Shown here: positions 34,245 through 46,200 of the stretch, piece by piece
Numbering within the stretch: the stretch's first letter is position 1
Layout of the letters: each line of letters begins with the position of its first letter
Source: Hymenoscyphus infarciens
Taxonomy: Eukaryota > Ascomycota > Leotiomycetes > Helotiales > Helotiaceae
Direction of reading: 5' to 3'
NCBI GenBank assembly: GCA_001414345.1
Contig: LLCB01000247.1
Location: 1-64,000 of the forward strand
DNA length: 64,000 nucleotides
The notes under the pieces: generated by a model
Database searches by the model: none
The model's input: the letters and a program-made list of their open reading frames with translations, nothing else
Told to the model about the DNA's origin: nothing
Translations under genes and position numbers: made by a program

Positions 34245-36455
34245 TCACCACGTAAAAGCCTCTTCCCAAAAATCCACGTTGCCCACCTCCATGAATCTCC
34301 GAGTTGCAGCTCGCACATCGTCAGTGAGAGCTCCTGGCCCACAGACACCAACACTCATAGCACCGACTCGGTCGTTGAACTGCTTGTTCAGGATTTCGAC
34401 AATGTTTGGTCGCCCAAAGCAGAAGGGTCGCTGACAGATAACATCTTTTACCCACGCCGACACTTCTTCTGCCTTTTCTGAACCGTCCGAATCAGGAGGC
34501 GCCCTTGTGACATACCGCAGCACAATAAGTTCGCAGCCTCTCTTCGGCATCGACAATAACTCATCCATCCATGGCCTGATCCATTGCAATTGCTCAGCCG
34601 ACCGAACCGACCACACCAATACGACTTTCCTCGTAGGACAAGTGCCGTCAGCAAATCCGTTCACAAGATCCCGAACGTGACTGAGCTGATGCGTTATACC
34701 TACGCCACCAGCGAAAAGAACCACCGTTCCATAGGACCTCATATTTTCGAGTCCCCCATAAGGACCTTCTAGAAAAGCACGTATGTTAATGATACCGGTT
34801 GGCGCTTTACTCGCTTTCTGGTAAAGCGCGGCTGTCATGCCGGTTCTTTTGGCAATAATGCATGACACAGCAGTTCTTTGGCTTTTTGCCACGGTCTTGA
34901 AGTCGGCTTCTGTATCGCTGAATTCAGAGCTCTCAAGGGTCGGGCTGCCGCTGTGTTGTTCACCCTCAACCCAAGCTACACTGAACGGATGGGACATCCA
35001 GAGTGACACGCTTGGGATGTAGGCGTAGATGTGGCATCCCGGGGACTTTGTCCAAGTACCATGCTACAGATGATCTCGGAGTCAGTTTGCCGTTGCTAAA
35101 AGTATAGCTGAGGAGAAGCAGGGTATCGAGGAGGAAACAGAGTTGTCCCAGGAGGAATACTGTTTCAGTCCTCCTGAAATAACCTGAAAGCGGGAAAAGA
35201 GAACTCGGAGAATACCCACAACATCAAATGTTAGACGACAGGCTCCACCCTCAAGGGCCACGACTTGAACAGTAGTCCCACGCCGATAGAAAATCCGAAT
35301 GAGACGCGTAAAGCGTTCCAGTCCCCAGAGCGAGATGAGAACATAAACAAAAGGCTTCTGGGGTAACATTTCCTTTTCACAATGCAACAAAATGCCCGAA
35401 AGGATAATGACAACCAATAATTGGTGCAAGTGAAGAAAGGACTCGTAGAATGCATGTCGAACAACCGAGATGGATTGGAACAATATCGCAACCATGGAAC
35501 CCGTAGCTACCACACCATATACCAAAAAGGAATCGGCGCGAATATGGGAAGCAAGCCCCTTTAAACCCCACACGTCGTAGTTGTTGACGCCCCAGATAAA
35601 AGTGTGAGCAAGCGACTCAACAACCACAATTCGACCAACCCAACGATGGAATAGGTTGAAAGTGTCGAATGGAACTCCAAGAAGGGGTATTAATGGGTTA
35701 TTTCTAGCAGAGAATATGAATAGGGATGCCATATTCATAACAGCGAGGTGGCCAGTACGTCCTATTTACCAGGATTCAGCTTAATTTTTTTTTAAGGAAA
35801 ATATGCGAGAGAATTTGGGTAGATAAATATAATATTAGTGAAGGCTTAGGGGAATAGGTGTTCTAATCCTTCGCAAATAATGGCAAATATTTGGGAAGAG
35901 CCGAAGAACCTCTCCAAATGGCTGGACCGAGAAATTGACATACCTCGAGCTTCAGCAAGCAATGCTGCCTTGGGTTGATTTTTATAGTCTAGTAAACAGC
36001 AGTAGAGGATGTTGGTGGTAATATAAAAGGTAAGAAACAAAGTATGGAGTCTTGACGGTAACGTGCCAATGCTCGTCGCTGCTGAAATTTGGAATTCCTT
36101 GTTGTGTCTCTTGCGAATGAGGGGAGCTGTGAGGACGTGCCGTTTTAGTTTTGGCCAGATTTTGCCAGTAGGAAACGTCCAGTACTTTTGCTGATCGTTG
36201 GTAAGAGCGATAGTCGAGAGAAGCCGGAGATGTGCCTGCCCTTTTCCCACTGCTCGAAACAAAAGCACCAAGATTGCTATCAAACATAAAGACGAGTAAA
36301 GGACAATGCTTCAGCGCATCAGAGAGAATCAGAAAAAGGCTTTGAGGAGCTTTCAGGGAGTCAATATACCTGGTTATTTCGTTGAGCCATAAGTTGACAC
36401 CCGTGAGGCCTTTGGTATAAGGCAGAATGCTGCTTTTGGTTGAATTTGAACTCAT
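34245..36455 (-). CDS. Ferric reductase (FRE/NOX superfamily)
   Basis: Four exons on the minus strand: 36455-36370, 36308-35944, 35761-35220 and 35063-34245, giving 603 residues. The enzyme passes electrons from NADPH through FAD and two haems to ferric iron or copper outside the plasma membrane. In order: a short N-terminus (MSSNSTKSSILPYTKGL), a first membrane span, RHVLTAPLIRKRHNKEFQ, and the ferric-reductase core with two His-x13-His pairs (HRWVG...LAH and LHQLL...LLH) that ligate haem. Then come HPFSVAW for FAD, AGGVGIT for NADPH and CGPGALTDDVR near the end FWEEAFTW. The usual PGQH of the FAD domain reads PGCH here. Introns are 61, 182 and 156 bp. Exon 1 is the least certain; it was chosen because it is the only ATG whose frame joins the first span with proper GT-AG sites. 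Confidence 0.88.
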
Positions 36456-37754
36456 GGCGACAACAACATTGGAGAATCTCCGTACGAGTTAGGAGAATTG
36501 ACATTGAATGTGCGAGAATGATCAGGGCAATGCCAGCTATATGCGAATTGGTTAGGAGAATCGAGACTCGTTCTCCGAGCAAGAGTGGCAAAATCGAAAG
36601 CCCGAGAGACATATATAACGGCGAGGCGTAAAAGGCTTGAGCCCTTTCAGCTTTATCCTCCGCGAAAGAGAAACATCACAACTCTACGCGGCACAATATC
36701 ACGAACTGACCGAGTGGCGTCAGCGTTCCCATACTTCCAACTTTCCCTCCTGCCTTAAACCTGAAGATTAAACCTAAATGAGCCCCGAATCAGGACAAAC
36801 TTCCTAACCCAGCGATACGGAGTCCACGCCCCACTAGTGACATGGCCTAACAGTACCGACTAGACCTGTCTCTAGGGCTGAGAATATCACCCTAAATATT
36901 CGTTAAACTCGCTCGGAATTCAACTTTTAGTACAACATCGACGGACATCCTAAAACACACTAATGTATCCGGAATACGTCAGGGCATACTTTACACTTCG
37001 TCACTAAGATCTGACGGTTGTATCTAGCCCTGAAATCAGGCTTGGAAAGGAGACATCATGCACAATGAGCAACATTGAGTCTCCCTAGACAATCAAGTCC
37101 TCGGAAATAGCTCTTGCCATTACTAGAGTTCAGCCTGATCGACAATGAACCTGCCTATTCCATCCTTGTTTCTACGCTCCGAGCCCTAACAGGAGCATGA
37201 TGCAAGAACAGGAGGAGAATAACAGCATTAAACGGGGGTTACAAAATAGACATAAGTACACTTGAGAGAGAATGCGAGTGGTTGCTAAATCCAAATGACC
37301 AAGCTCAAGAAGCACCCATATCATCCCAATAAATATTTGGAAGCGAGGACTTATTTCTTCAGACTTGCTCTCATAAGAAGCAAGCTTCTAGGCCAGCGTT
37401 GTCCAGCATGCATGCTGACAATCCAGCCGGGTCGCTGACAGATCTCGTAAAAGTTACATTGCTAACAGGAAGTATGAACGGATGAAATGAGTGCGTTTTT
37501 AGGTACCTCGAAAGATAATCCCGGCACTCGCCAAGTATAATGCGACTCTCGAAAAACTAATGGATCACGGAAACATACATGTACCAAGCCGAAAACTTTT
37601 AAGGATGCCGCCAAATTCGACTACTACTTTCTGCAGTCTCGATGGGCGGCTGAAAGCTTCTCAAGACCACCCGAGTCCAAGTAGCGAGCTTAAAGGTTTG
37701 ACGTATATAGAATTGGGCGTAAAGGGTATCACAATACGCCAAACAACAAAAGGC
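36456..37754. other. Intergenic, upstream of the ferric reductase
   Basis: Promoter side of the ferric reductase and 3' side of rad4. No gene is supported. I looked for a clear ATCWGATAA-type iron-response GATA site and did not find one. Confidence 0.45.
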
Positions 37755-40369
37755 TCATTCTGGAAAGAAACCCCCTCCCCCATCTTCGTCATCCACGTAC
37801 TCATCGTTAGAATCGTCCATTTCCTCATCAACGTCTGCCTTCCACCGCCGAACGTCATCCTCTTCACCCTCAACAGCATACGCATCAACACGCTCTTTGA
37901 TGCGTAGACCAACGACGAATCTCTTCCACATGTTGAGTACCGCCATTTCACGTTTATATTCTCGTTCACGGTCTCGTTCGTCTCTGAAGCCCTCAATCAC
38001 AGCCTCCATAGCCTCTCGGAATTCAACGGCAACCACGACTCCTTTGAAGACTGCGGTTCCATATCTACCCTTGAAATCGAAGCCTGCTAGTGCTGGTGCA
38101 TAATCGATTCCTAAAAGACGAGCGGCCCGTAGAGCATCATCATCTACCACTGTTAGCAAGCCTTGGCTTCCGAGATGTGGAAGACTTACGACGTAAATGA
38201 ACACCGCCCTTGGGAACCATGCTCGGAACATAGATGTCGATGTTTCCGAATGTGTTCTTAGGTATCTGGCCGTTAACAACAGGAGGAGCTTCATATATCT
38301 CCGTTTGATCCTGCGTATAGAGATTCGTGCCAGGTCTCTCATCGAGCCCATTTTCGAAAGGATCGTCATCTGGTTTTCGCTTTGCAGGCACAGTCTTGAC
38401 TGGTTGCTCCCCCATTTTAATGTCTCTACCGAGTCGGTACCATGCATCTGCACTCCGGGCAATCTTAACGTCTCGTCTCCTATAAACACTTTCGAGTTTC
38501 TTCCCCCCGGGCAAACTAGAACCGCGGCCAGCAGCCACTTTTCCAACCTCTCTTGTAGCTACGAGAAGTTCATTCCTTTTCAGATGCCTTTCCAAGGCAT
38601 AAACCGGATGATCTTTAAAGTCCGCAATGTTTTTCGGCATCGGTTCCTTGGCCTCATTTGCCGCCAATTCGATGTCTTCTATTTGATCCAGGTCACTCTT
38701 AATATCCCGAGAATAAATTCTCATGGTTTTCCTCCACCATTTCTCCCCGCCTTGGGTAGCTTCAATTCGAGTTTTCCTAGTCTTTGCATTGAACGCTTTG
38801 GTATATCTTTTGGTGACATCCCGGGCACTGCCTCCATCGTCAAAAGCGACAACATAAGACATGTTGTTTTCACGATCAGCCATTGGTGGTTCGAAGGCCC
38901 GAGGCTTTGCAATTGTATCCGTGACAAGTGGATCAACAGGAAGCCATTTCTGGTGAGCTTCATCAAGAACCTCGACCCAAAATACTGGGTAGGGCGATTC
39001 CGTTATAGTTTTCGGTTTTGGTTTTTGGGGCGGTCGAAATGGTCGCGGAGGAGCACTCATTTCAGGTATATCGTAATCTGCCGCATTGGGATGTCCAAAA
39101 CGCCGCCTTGGAGAGGAAAACATGCCAGAGACATGAGGGAGGGCCTCACCGAAACCCGGTGGCTTAGCAGGAACACTGGAAGTTTTGACCTCGTCATCAC
39201 TGGTAGCTGGACTGCCCCGTTTCGATGCTGCTACATAGCTCTTAGGCATTGGGGGTCCCCCAGAGGCAAAAGATAATGGTTGAAGAGAGAAGACTAGGCG
39301 AACATCTAAACCTGCGCTACGTAAAAGAGCACAATAAAGTTGCGCACCAAGATCTCGTGATCCTTTTAAACTATTTGCAGCGGCTTTGAAGTCAGACTTA
39401 TCGAAGATAAGTTCAGAATCGTCGGGCAGCTTATACTGTGTGGTGTTAGATAACTAACGAGAAAACATTCCCCCCCCTTTCGGAAAGGTCAGTACTTGCG
39501 TTTTCAAGGTCGTCCTGATCATCGGCCCATAGAGCTCTACGCAGCCCCCTCGCTGTAATACTGAATTTAGACCTCCACATTCTACCAACCTTTTCTAGAC
39601 CTCTTTTGAGAAATTCTGTTTTTCCGAACTGTGAGAGATCAGATTTTGGTCTCAGGTCGGCCAGGACCTTTTTATCCAACAGTGATTTGAGCGATCTTTG
39701 TACATCTAAATCATTACACCAATTGTTTCTTCGATCAACATGCGACAACAGACATAAAACATGCATCCGATGAGTTTCCAGTCGTGCAACCTTGTCCGCC
39801 TTGGTGGACGGCCGTCTGCGGGCGTTGGCTTTCGCTCGTGTAGGCGTGGTCTCATTTATCTTGAGGGTCAATTCAAGATCACCTGTCGGCTCTTCGTCTT
39901 GAGGAAGGGCTCCGAATTCGAAGCTATCCCAGCCAACGCTTTCATTATCCGACTCTTCATCCGAGTCTCTATACGCTGTCTGTGTCTGCCTTTTTGTTGT
40001 GCCCTCGCCATCGGAACCGCCATCAATTGCCTCCGGACCCAAAACGTCCTCAAATTCGAGCTCGTCCTCCTCGTCTATAGTCTTTTTTGTGTGGTTTCGC
40101 GAAGGGACTGCAGATCCGGTGGCCATACGAGAACCAGTCCTTCGTCTTTTCAGTGGCCTTTCAGGTATATTTGACTGCTCTGTGACCGACTCCTCCAGCA
40201 TTGCTCGATAGACATCTGGCACCGCATTTCGCGCGGATGCAACTGCATTTCCCCTTCTGCCAGTCGAAGCCCTCTTTCGTGTCATTGACGTTGAAGATTC
40301 GCCTGTGTTCGTATCATCGTTCAATCCTCCAGGCGTCTTCGATGGACGTCCTTTTCGTTTTGGTGGCAT
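37755..40369 (-). CDS. rad4: DNA damage recognition protein Rad4/XPC
   Basis: Three exons on the minus strand: 40369-39500, 39435-38190 and 38149-37755, giving 836 residues. Rad4/XPC finds helix-distorting lesions and starts nucleotide excision repair in the nucleus with Rad23. The N-terminus is basic then acidic (MPPKRKGRPSK, EEDELEFEDV). The transglutaminase-like domain spans about 210-560, with HRMHVLCLLSHVDRRNNWCN, RSAGLDVRLVFSLQPLSF and FWVEVLDEAHQKWLPVDP. The beta-hairpin domains follow: BHD1 from about 563 (HPVYALERHLKRNE), BHD2 and BHD3 to about 760 (NIDIYVPSMVPKGGVHL, LLGIDYAPALAGFDF). The C-terminus is acidic. Intron 1 (64 bp) seems to use a GC donor; intron 2 is only 40 bp. The start codon lies 97 bp from a large transposon nest, so the promoter has been interrupted. 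Confidence 0.93.
39436..39499 (-). other. Probable GC-AG intron in rad4
   Basis: On the gene strand GAAAAC is followed by GCAAGT and, 64 nt later, CTAACACCACACAG. This joins LEN to YKLPDDSELIFDK and keeps the frame. The later GT sites would leave introns of about 23 or 31 nt, too short to splice. No experimental support is available. Confidence 0.65.
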
Positions 40370-40466
40370 GATAGTCTCTCAGTTTCGGATTCATGTCTCG
40401 GCGACTGCCTGGTGGACGGGTGATGGAGCTTATCAGGACTCGATGACGCACCTCGGAGCTCTTTGC

Positions 40467-40655
40467 TATGGTGGCTGTTAGCGACCCTCTTGAACATTTT
40501 GGAAAATCGACTTTTTAGCGTATTAGTACCTAAATATATAATAATTTAAAGTACTCTACTACTACCTTTTATACTTAATTATACTTTAAAATTAAGAGAA
40601 TTATATATTAAGGTTATTTAATTATACTAAAATTATATATACTTAATTATTATAA
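40467..40655 (+). repeat. Left terminal inverted repeat of the DNA transposon
   Basis: Pairs with 50930-51112. About 10 nt (around 40516-40526) are present here and missing on the right. The inner limit is approximate because AT-rich decay blurs it. Confidence 0.8.
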
Positions 40656-40899
40656 GAGTTATAGTTATTAAAAAGATATAATTTAAAGTCTCTACTCTTA
40701 TATACCTTATACTCTAGATCTTACTATTATCCTTCTACTACTACTTTTATATACTTGTAGATTTGTAATTCTCTTCTATATACCTCTTCTATATACTATC
40801 GCTATTATATCCTTTTACTTTATCTATAAAAAGCTTATTAGTAGTGTCTTTTATAGTAAATATAGCTATAACTAAAATACTACTATACTTTAAGCTAAG

Positions 40900-43070
40900 C
40901 TCTAAAAGCCTTAAATTTAAAAGGAACCTACTATAAAATTTAAGAGTATCTCTAAAAGTAAGAAAGTAATTAAATTATTCTTCTTCTCTAATAATAAGTA
41001 CTAGTACGATTATAATAGTAATAACTCCTTTACTACTAATTTATTAAAGTTTAGAGATTATACTAAGAAGGCTATTAAGCTAAGAAATAAAGCTAGAAAG
41101 AAGAATAAAACTATAAAGAATTAACTTAAAAGAAGAGATAACTTTAGTCTTAATCTTTACTATTAAAAGAAGACTACCTTTTACTAAACTATTTATATAT
41201 AGTTATATAAGCGTCTTCTAAAAAAGGCTACTTTTATAGGTATTATAGTAACCTATTAATTTAAGAAAAAGATACTAATTAGTACTAGAGACTAGGTTAA
41301 TAAGTTTTTATAAAAACTTATTAAGTTATTAGATATATATACTAAGTATAATAAAGTATATTAGAAGGTATTATAAAAGGAGTTTAATAGTAGAAAGGCT
41401 AAATTCGAGATCTTAATAAGTAGTACTTAGTCTATAATAATCTACGTCTTTAAAGAAGTAGATATAGAGAATAGTATAATAGTAGTTAATCTTAAGAGTA
41501 TATATAAGCTTAAATAAGTAATATATATATTCTTTCTAGTAATTTATAAAGAGGAGTTATTATTTATTAAGAAAGAGAAACTAAAGCTAAAAAAGAGTAA
41601 GAAAGCGTTATTACTATTACTAGTAATTTATAAGGTATTTACTAGTAAAAGGTTAGCTTAATTATTATCTTTATTTTTAGGTTTAAACTTATTAAATTCT
41701 AAAGCTAAATCGTCTATTAAGAAGATTAAATTAGAGTCTTTAGTAAAAGAGGATAAGCTAGTTAAATTTAAAGCTTTAAAAGAGGTATTACTAATAGTAA
41801 AAGATAAGATAGTAAAAGACGAGATAGTAAAGAGTAAGCTAGAAGTTAATTATAAAAGTTTAGAAAAGAGGTTACTTATACTCTTAAGTAATTTAAGTCT
41901 TTTATATACTAGTATTAAGTTTTAATTTTAGTTAGAATTTATTTAAAATAGAGTTTTCTTCTTTTAGTATCTCTTTAGTTATTCTTATATCCTACGTATA
42001 GACGCGTTCAGCAGTCTGGTTTAAAACTACTCTTATTTAAGATAGTTTTAGACTAAAATCTAGGTAGCTTCGAACTACGATGCTACTAAACTAGTTTAAG
42101 AGTGCTAAGATATTAAAATCTAAATTAAAGTAAGAAACACGTCTACGGGGCGTACTTAAGAGGCCTTCTTTTTAAGGACTTTTTTAGTAGAGGTTTTTAA
42201 ATATAAGATTATAAGTAAATTATTATTCAATTTCTATATTATTATATACTTTAGTAGGGTTTAAAGAATAAGATAATGATTTAAATATTCGGTCGCGTTA
42301 GAGCTGGAAATATAAGATTAGAACCGCGTTCTACTAAATCACGTAGAGTATAAGAATAACTGAAGAGATAGTAATATTAATATTTTATCTATCTTTTATT
42401 TCTTTTATTTTAAATTAAAAATAGAAGCTATTTAGATATAAATAAACACTTTCTTTTATAAAAAGTATTTAATTAGACGTTATTATAATACTTTAAAGTA
42501 GCTTTATAATAAGTAAGGTTATTAATAAGTTTCTTCTACTTTCTAAGAATCGTGTTATATAACTCTAATATAACTAAAACCCTATTCTACTATAATTTTA
42601 AAAATAATTATATATCTACTTAAATCGATTAACTTTATATCTAAATTATATTTCTCTTATATTTCTCTCTTAGTTCTCTTATATTTCTACCTAGTTCTTT
42701 TAAATAGTTCTTAGTTCTTTTAAATAGCTCTTAGTTATATTAATTAGCTTAGTAAAGTAAGTAGTAGTTAGAGAGGAGTTATATAATTTATATATAATAA
42801 AAGAAAAGCCTCTTATATATATAATAGAAAGGATAGCTACTAAAGAGTTAATTATAAAGTAAGTTAAACTTACTTTATTATTATAAAGTAAATATATACT
42901 AATATTTAATAGTAAAAAGATCTTTTAGTATAAGTTTAAGACCTAGAACTTTCTTATAAAAATTTCTAATATTATTAATAATCTAGAAGCTATTTAATTA
43001 GCTACGAAGTTATAGTATAAGGACTTTACTTATAAGAAAATCCTATATATACTTAATTAATTTAAAGGTA
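40900..43070 (+). pseudogene. 5' part of the DNA transposon gene, RIP-destroyed
   Basis: In the plus-strand frames from about 40910 to 41925 a Lys/Leu/Ile-rich polypeptide can be traced through stops that are nearly all TAA or TAG. These are explained by CAA or CAG glutamine codons changed by RIP. No conserved motif is readable. A more GC-rich patch at about 41994-42142 (ends GTATAGACGCGTT and AACACGTCTACGG, roughly inverse) may be a short nested insertion. Confidence 0.35.
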
Positions 43071-43078
43071 TACTAATT

Positions 43079-43254
43079 ATTAGTATAACTTATAGTTATA
43101 AAAGCGATATAAAAAGAGTTATATTATCGTTCGTATATACTAAGTAAAGCTAGCTACGATGCCTACTTAAGTAGCTCTTAAGCGAGAAGGTTACGTGTTC
43201 CCACGTATACTATCCCGAGCAGTTACTTACTCTTAAGTTATACCGATACTAGTA
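43079..43254 (-). repeat. Left LTR (3' LTR of the minus-strand element)
   Basis: About 176 bp, clearly more GC-rich than the interior. It differs from the right copy mainly by transitions plus a 3-nt indel at the left end. Confidence 0.65.
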
Positions 43255-46200
43255 TCTCTCTAAAAAGGTCGAAGTTACTTAAAATTATTAAAAAACACAT
43301 ATCTGATCTAACTAATCAGAGCTCTCTATCTCTATCTTCGACTAATAAGAAGGCTCTATTTTAGTCCTCTATTATCTCTTATTTCGTTCTACCTACTCTA
43401 TAAGATTAATGTCTAGCTTATTAGTATTAATCAACTTTTATAGAGTATTATAGTAACTCTTCTTAGTTATAGTATCTGTAGAATTACTTTTACTATTAAT
43501 CTATTTAATTTTATTAATCTCTTTTAATTTATATACTTCTTATAAATATATAATATTAATTATTAGTTGCTTTTCTTTAGTTATATCTAATTTAGCTATA
43601 TATTTATAAATAGACTTTGAATTAGTATATACTATAAGTGGTATCTTAAATCCTAAAATGCTTTTGAAAGTTGATTTTATTAAAGCTACGACGTTAAATC
43701 TAGAGCTTATTATATATAATTCTAATACTAAAATACTATAGATAACTCTCTTATACTTAGTAGAAGACTAATATAAGATATTAGTATTATTATTCTTATT
43801 TATAAGAGTAATAACGTAACTGATTTATAATAATAAGTTCTTATTATTAGTAAATGATTTATTAATAAAAGTATATAACTTGAAGAAAGTTTTATCTAAT
43901 TTAATAAATTTAAGCTCTCTTACGACATTCTTGATTTACTATTAAATTCGCTTATTAAGAAGTGAAATATTATTATCTTAAGAATCGATAGTTTAGATAG
44001 TATATAATAAGTTGAAAGCGGTCTTAAGTTAAGATACTATAGCTAAGTATATATCTCTAGTATATTATATAATATATTAATCTTTAATATCTACTATATA
44101 TAATATCTCTTTTATATTAGATATCTTAGTTAGAGCTTTTTATACTAAATCTAAGTATTTTATATAATCTTAAGTAAGAGATATAGAGCTATCTTAATAC
44201 TTAGTAATTAGTTCTCTATTAAATTTAATTAGATAGTTAATAGTAAGCTCTTCTCTCTTCTTAGATATAAATCCAGCTTTATTAATAATAACCTTCTCTT
44301 TATTAGTAAAGGTATTATTAATAAGTATAAGAGTATTATTAGTTTAAAAGCCTACTATACTAAAAGAGGTATCTAACTTTACTTATTTATTATATTAGTA
44401 TAACTTGGTATATAAAAGATAGAGGTTAAATATTAACTATTCTATTATAAGCTTTAAAATATAGTATTTATAGTATATTATAAACTAATAATTACTAGCT
44501 TCTAGAATACTATATAATAGTCTAATTACTTTAAAGAATATATCTTTCTATTAAGAATAACTTTTAAGAAGATATATAAAGAATTTTTAATTTAAGTTAG
44601 TTAATAATTAAGTATATACTTATGTAATATCTTAAATAAATACTTATAAGCCTAGAAGTATTATAATAAGTATAAGGATTATTCTCTAGCTAACTTTTTA
44701 AATAATAAGCGCTTAGGTAAGTACTAGAGACTTTTTAATATTATTATAAGCTTAGATAACTAATCTTAACTTCGTAAAAGTAAGTACTATACTCTTGAAT
44801 TTAATATTATCTATAAAGTATAATCTAAATATTCTAGTATTAAGAGATAACTCCTTCTAAGTAATAATCTCAAAAACACTTTAATTAGTTAATCTATTAA
44901 TCTCTTTTTATTATAATTTAATATATATTATACTATTATTAGCTATAAAGACTTTAATATTATAAGGTTTACTTAAATTAGTAAGAAAAGTTTTAACGTT
45001 TTTAAGAGTAATATAGTTAATATTATTAATAAAAGTGTCTAACTATTAGAATAATACTTTAATATTACTTAGAGGCCTTAGATACTTTTAGAGCTATCTA
45101 CGTCTATGCTTCTAGAGTAGTTCTAGTAAGAATTCTAGAATATTAGTATTTTAATAGATTTATAACTAATAAAGTTAATATTGAGAAGAAGGTGAATCTT
45201 AGTTACTCTACTCTACTTCTTATCTACTCTATTACTTAAAAGTTCCTCCTTTTTTATAAGATTATAGTATTATTTTAGACAGTGCTATATTAGAAACTTC
45301 TTTAGTTATTAGTGCTATTCTAGAAGTTTTAGAAGTTTTAATAAAGTATAGCTTTATAACTATAGATTAAAACTTTATAGAGCTACTTAGTAGTACTATA
45401 ATATAGTCCTTATTCTCGATTCTTTAAAGAATAAAAGGTTCTATTTAAGACTTTATATACTCTCTTTATACTAAAACGTCTAAATTTAAGAGTAAGTCCT
45501 TAACTTAGTTAATTAGTCTATTTTATATATTAAAAGCTTTTTTAACTTAATAGGATATAATCTACTTTTATACCTCTTACGTAGCCTTTTTATAAATCTT
45601 AGATCTTATAGAAATTAGTTATAAAAGTACGTTAGTTATAGTTATTTAAGTATATGCTCTATATACTAATAGAGTAGAGACTAGTTAATTTAAGCCTATT
45701 ATATTATTAATTACTTTAAAAGCTATTTAAAGTACTAAACTTTATAAGAGATATAGCTCTTATTTATATATAATATTATATACCTATTAAATTAGTCTAT
45801 AATAACGTTCTACTATACTAATTGAATTATATACCTTAACTAGTATAGTTTTTACTATAGTACTTATTTTAGTAACAAAGTATACAAAGTCCTTTCTAAT
45901 AAAGTTTATCTTAGTATTTATAATAATATAATTAGAAGGTCTAAGATATATATTAATCTAATATTTTTAGAAGACCTCTTATATAGTTATTACTTTTATA
46001 TCTAGTAAAAGGTTACCTACTTAATACCTTATTACTTTATCTATATAGTATAAGACCGCCTACTTATTAAGAAAGAAAGTATTAATTAAAATACTATAAT
46101 TAAATTTAAGATTATTATAAAAGATAAACTTAAATTAACTAAGTAAGCTTCTATACTTTTAATAGTATTTATAAAATTTAGTAAGATATTAAAGAATACT

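Noticed and set aside
38197..39276. 359-codon plus-strand frame opposite rad4
   Set aside because: It is the antisense shadow of the rad4 central exon, whose minus-strand translation matches Rad4 throughout.
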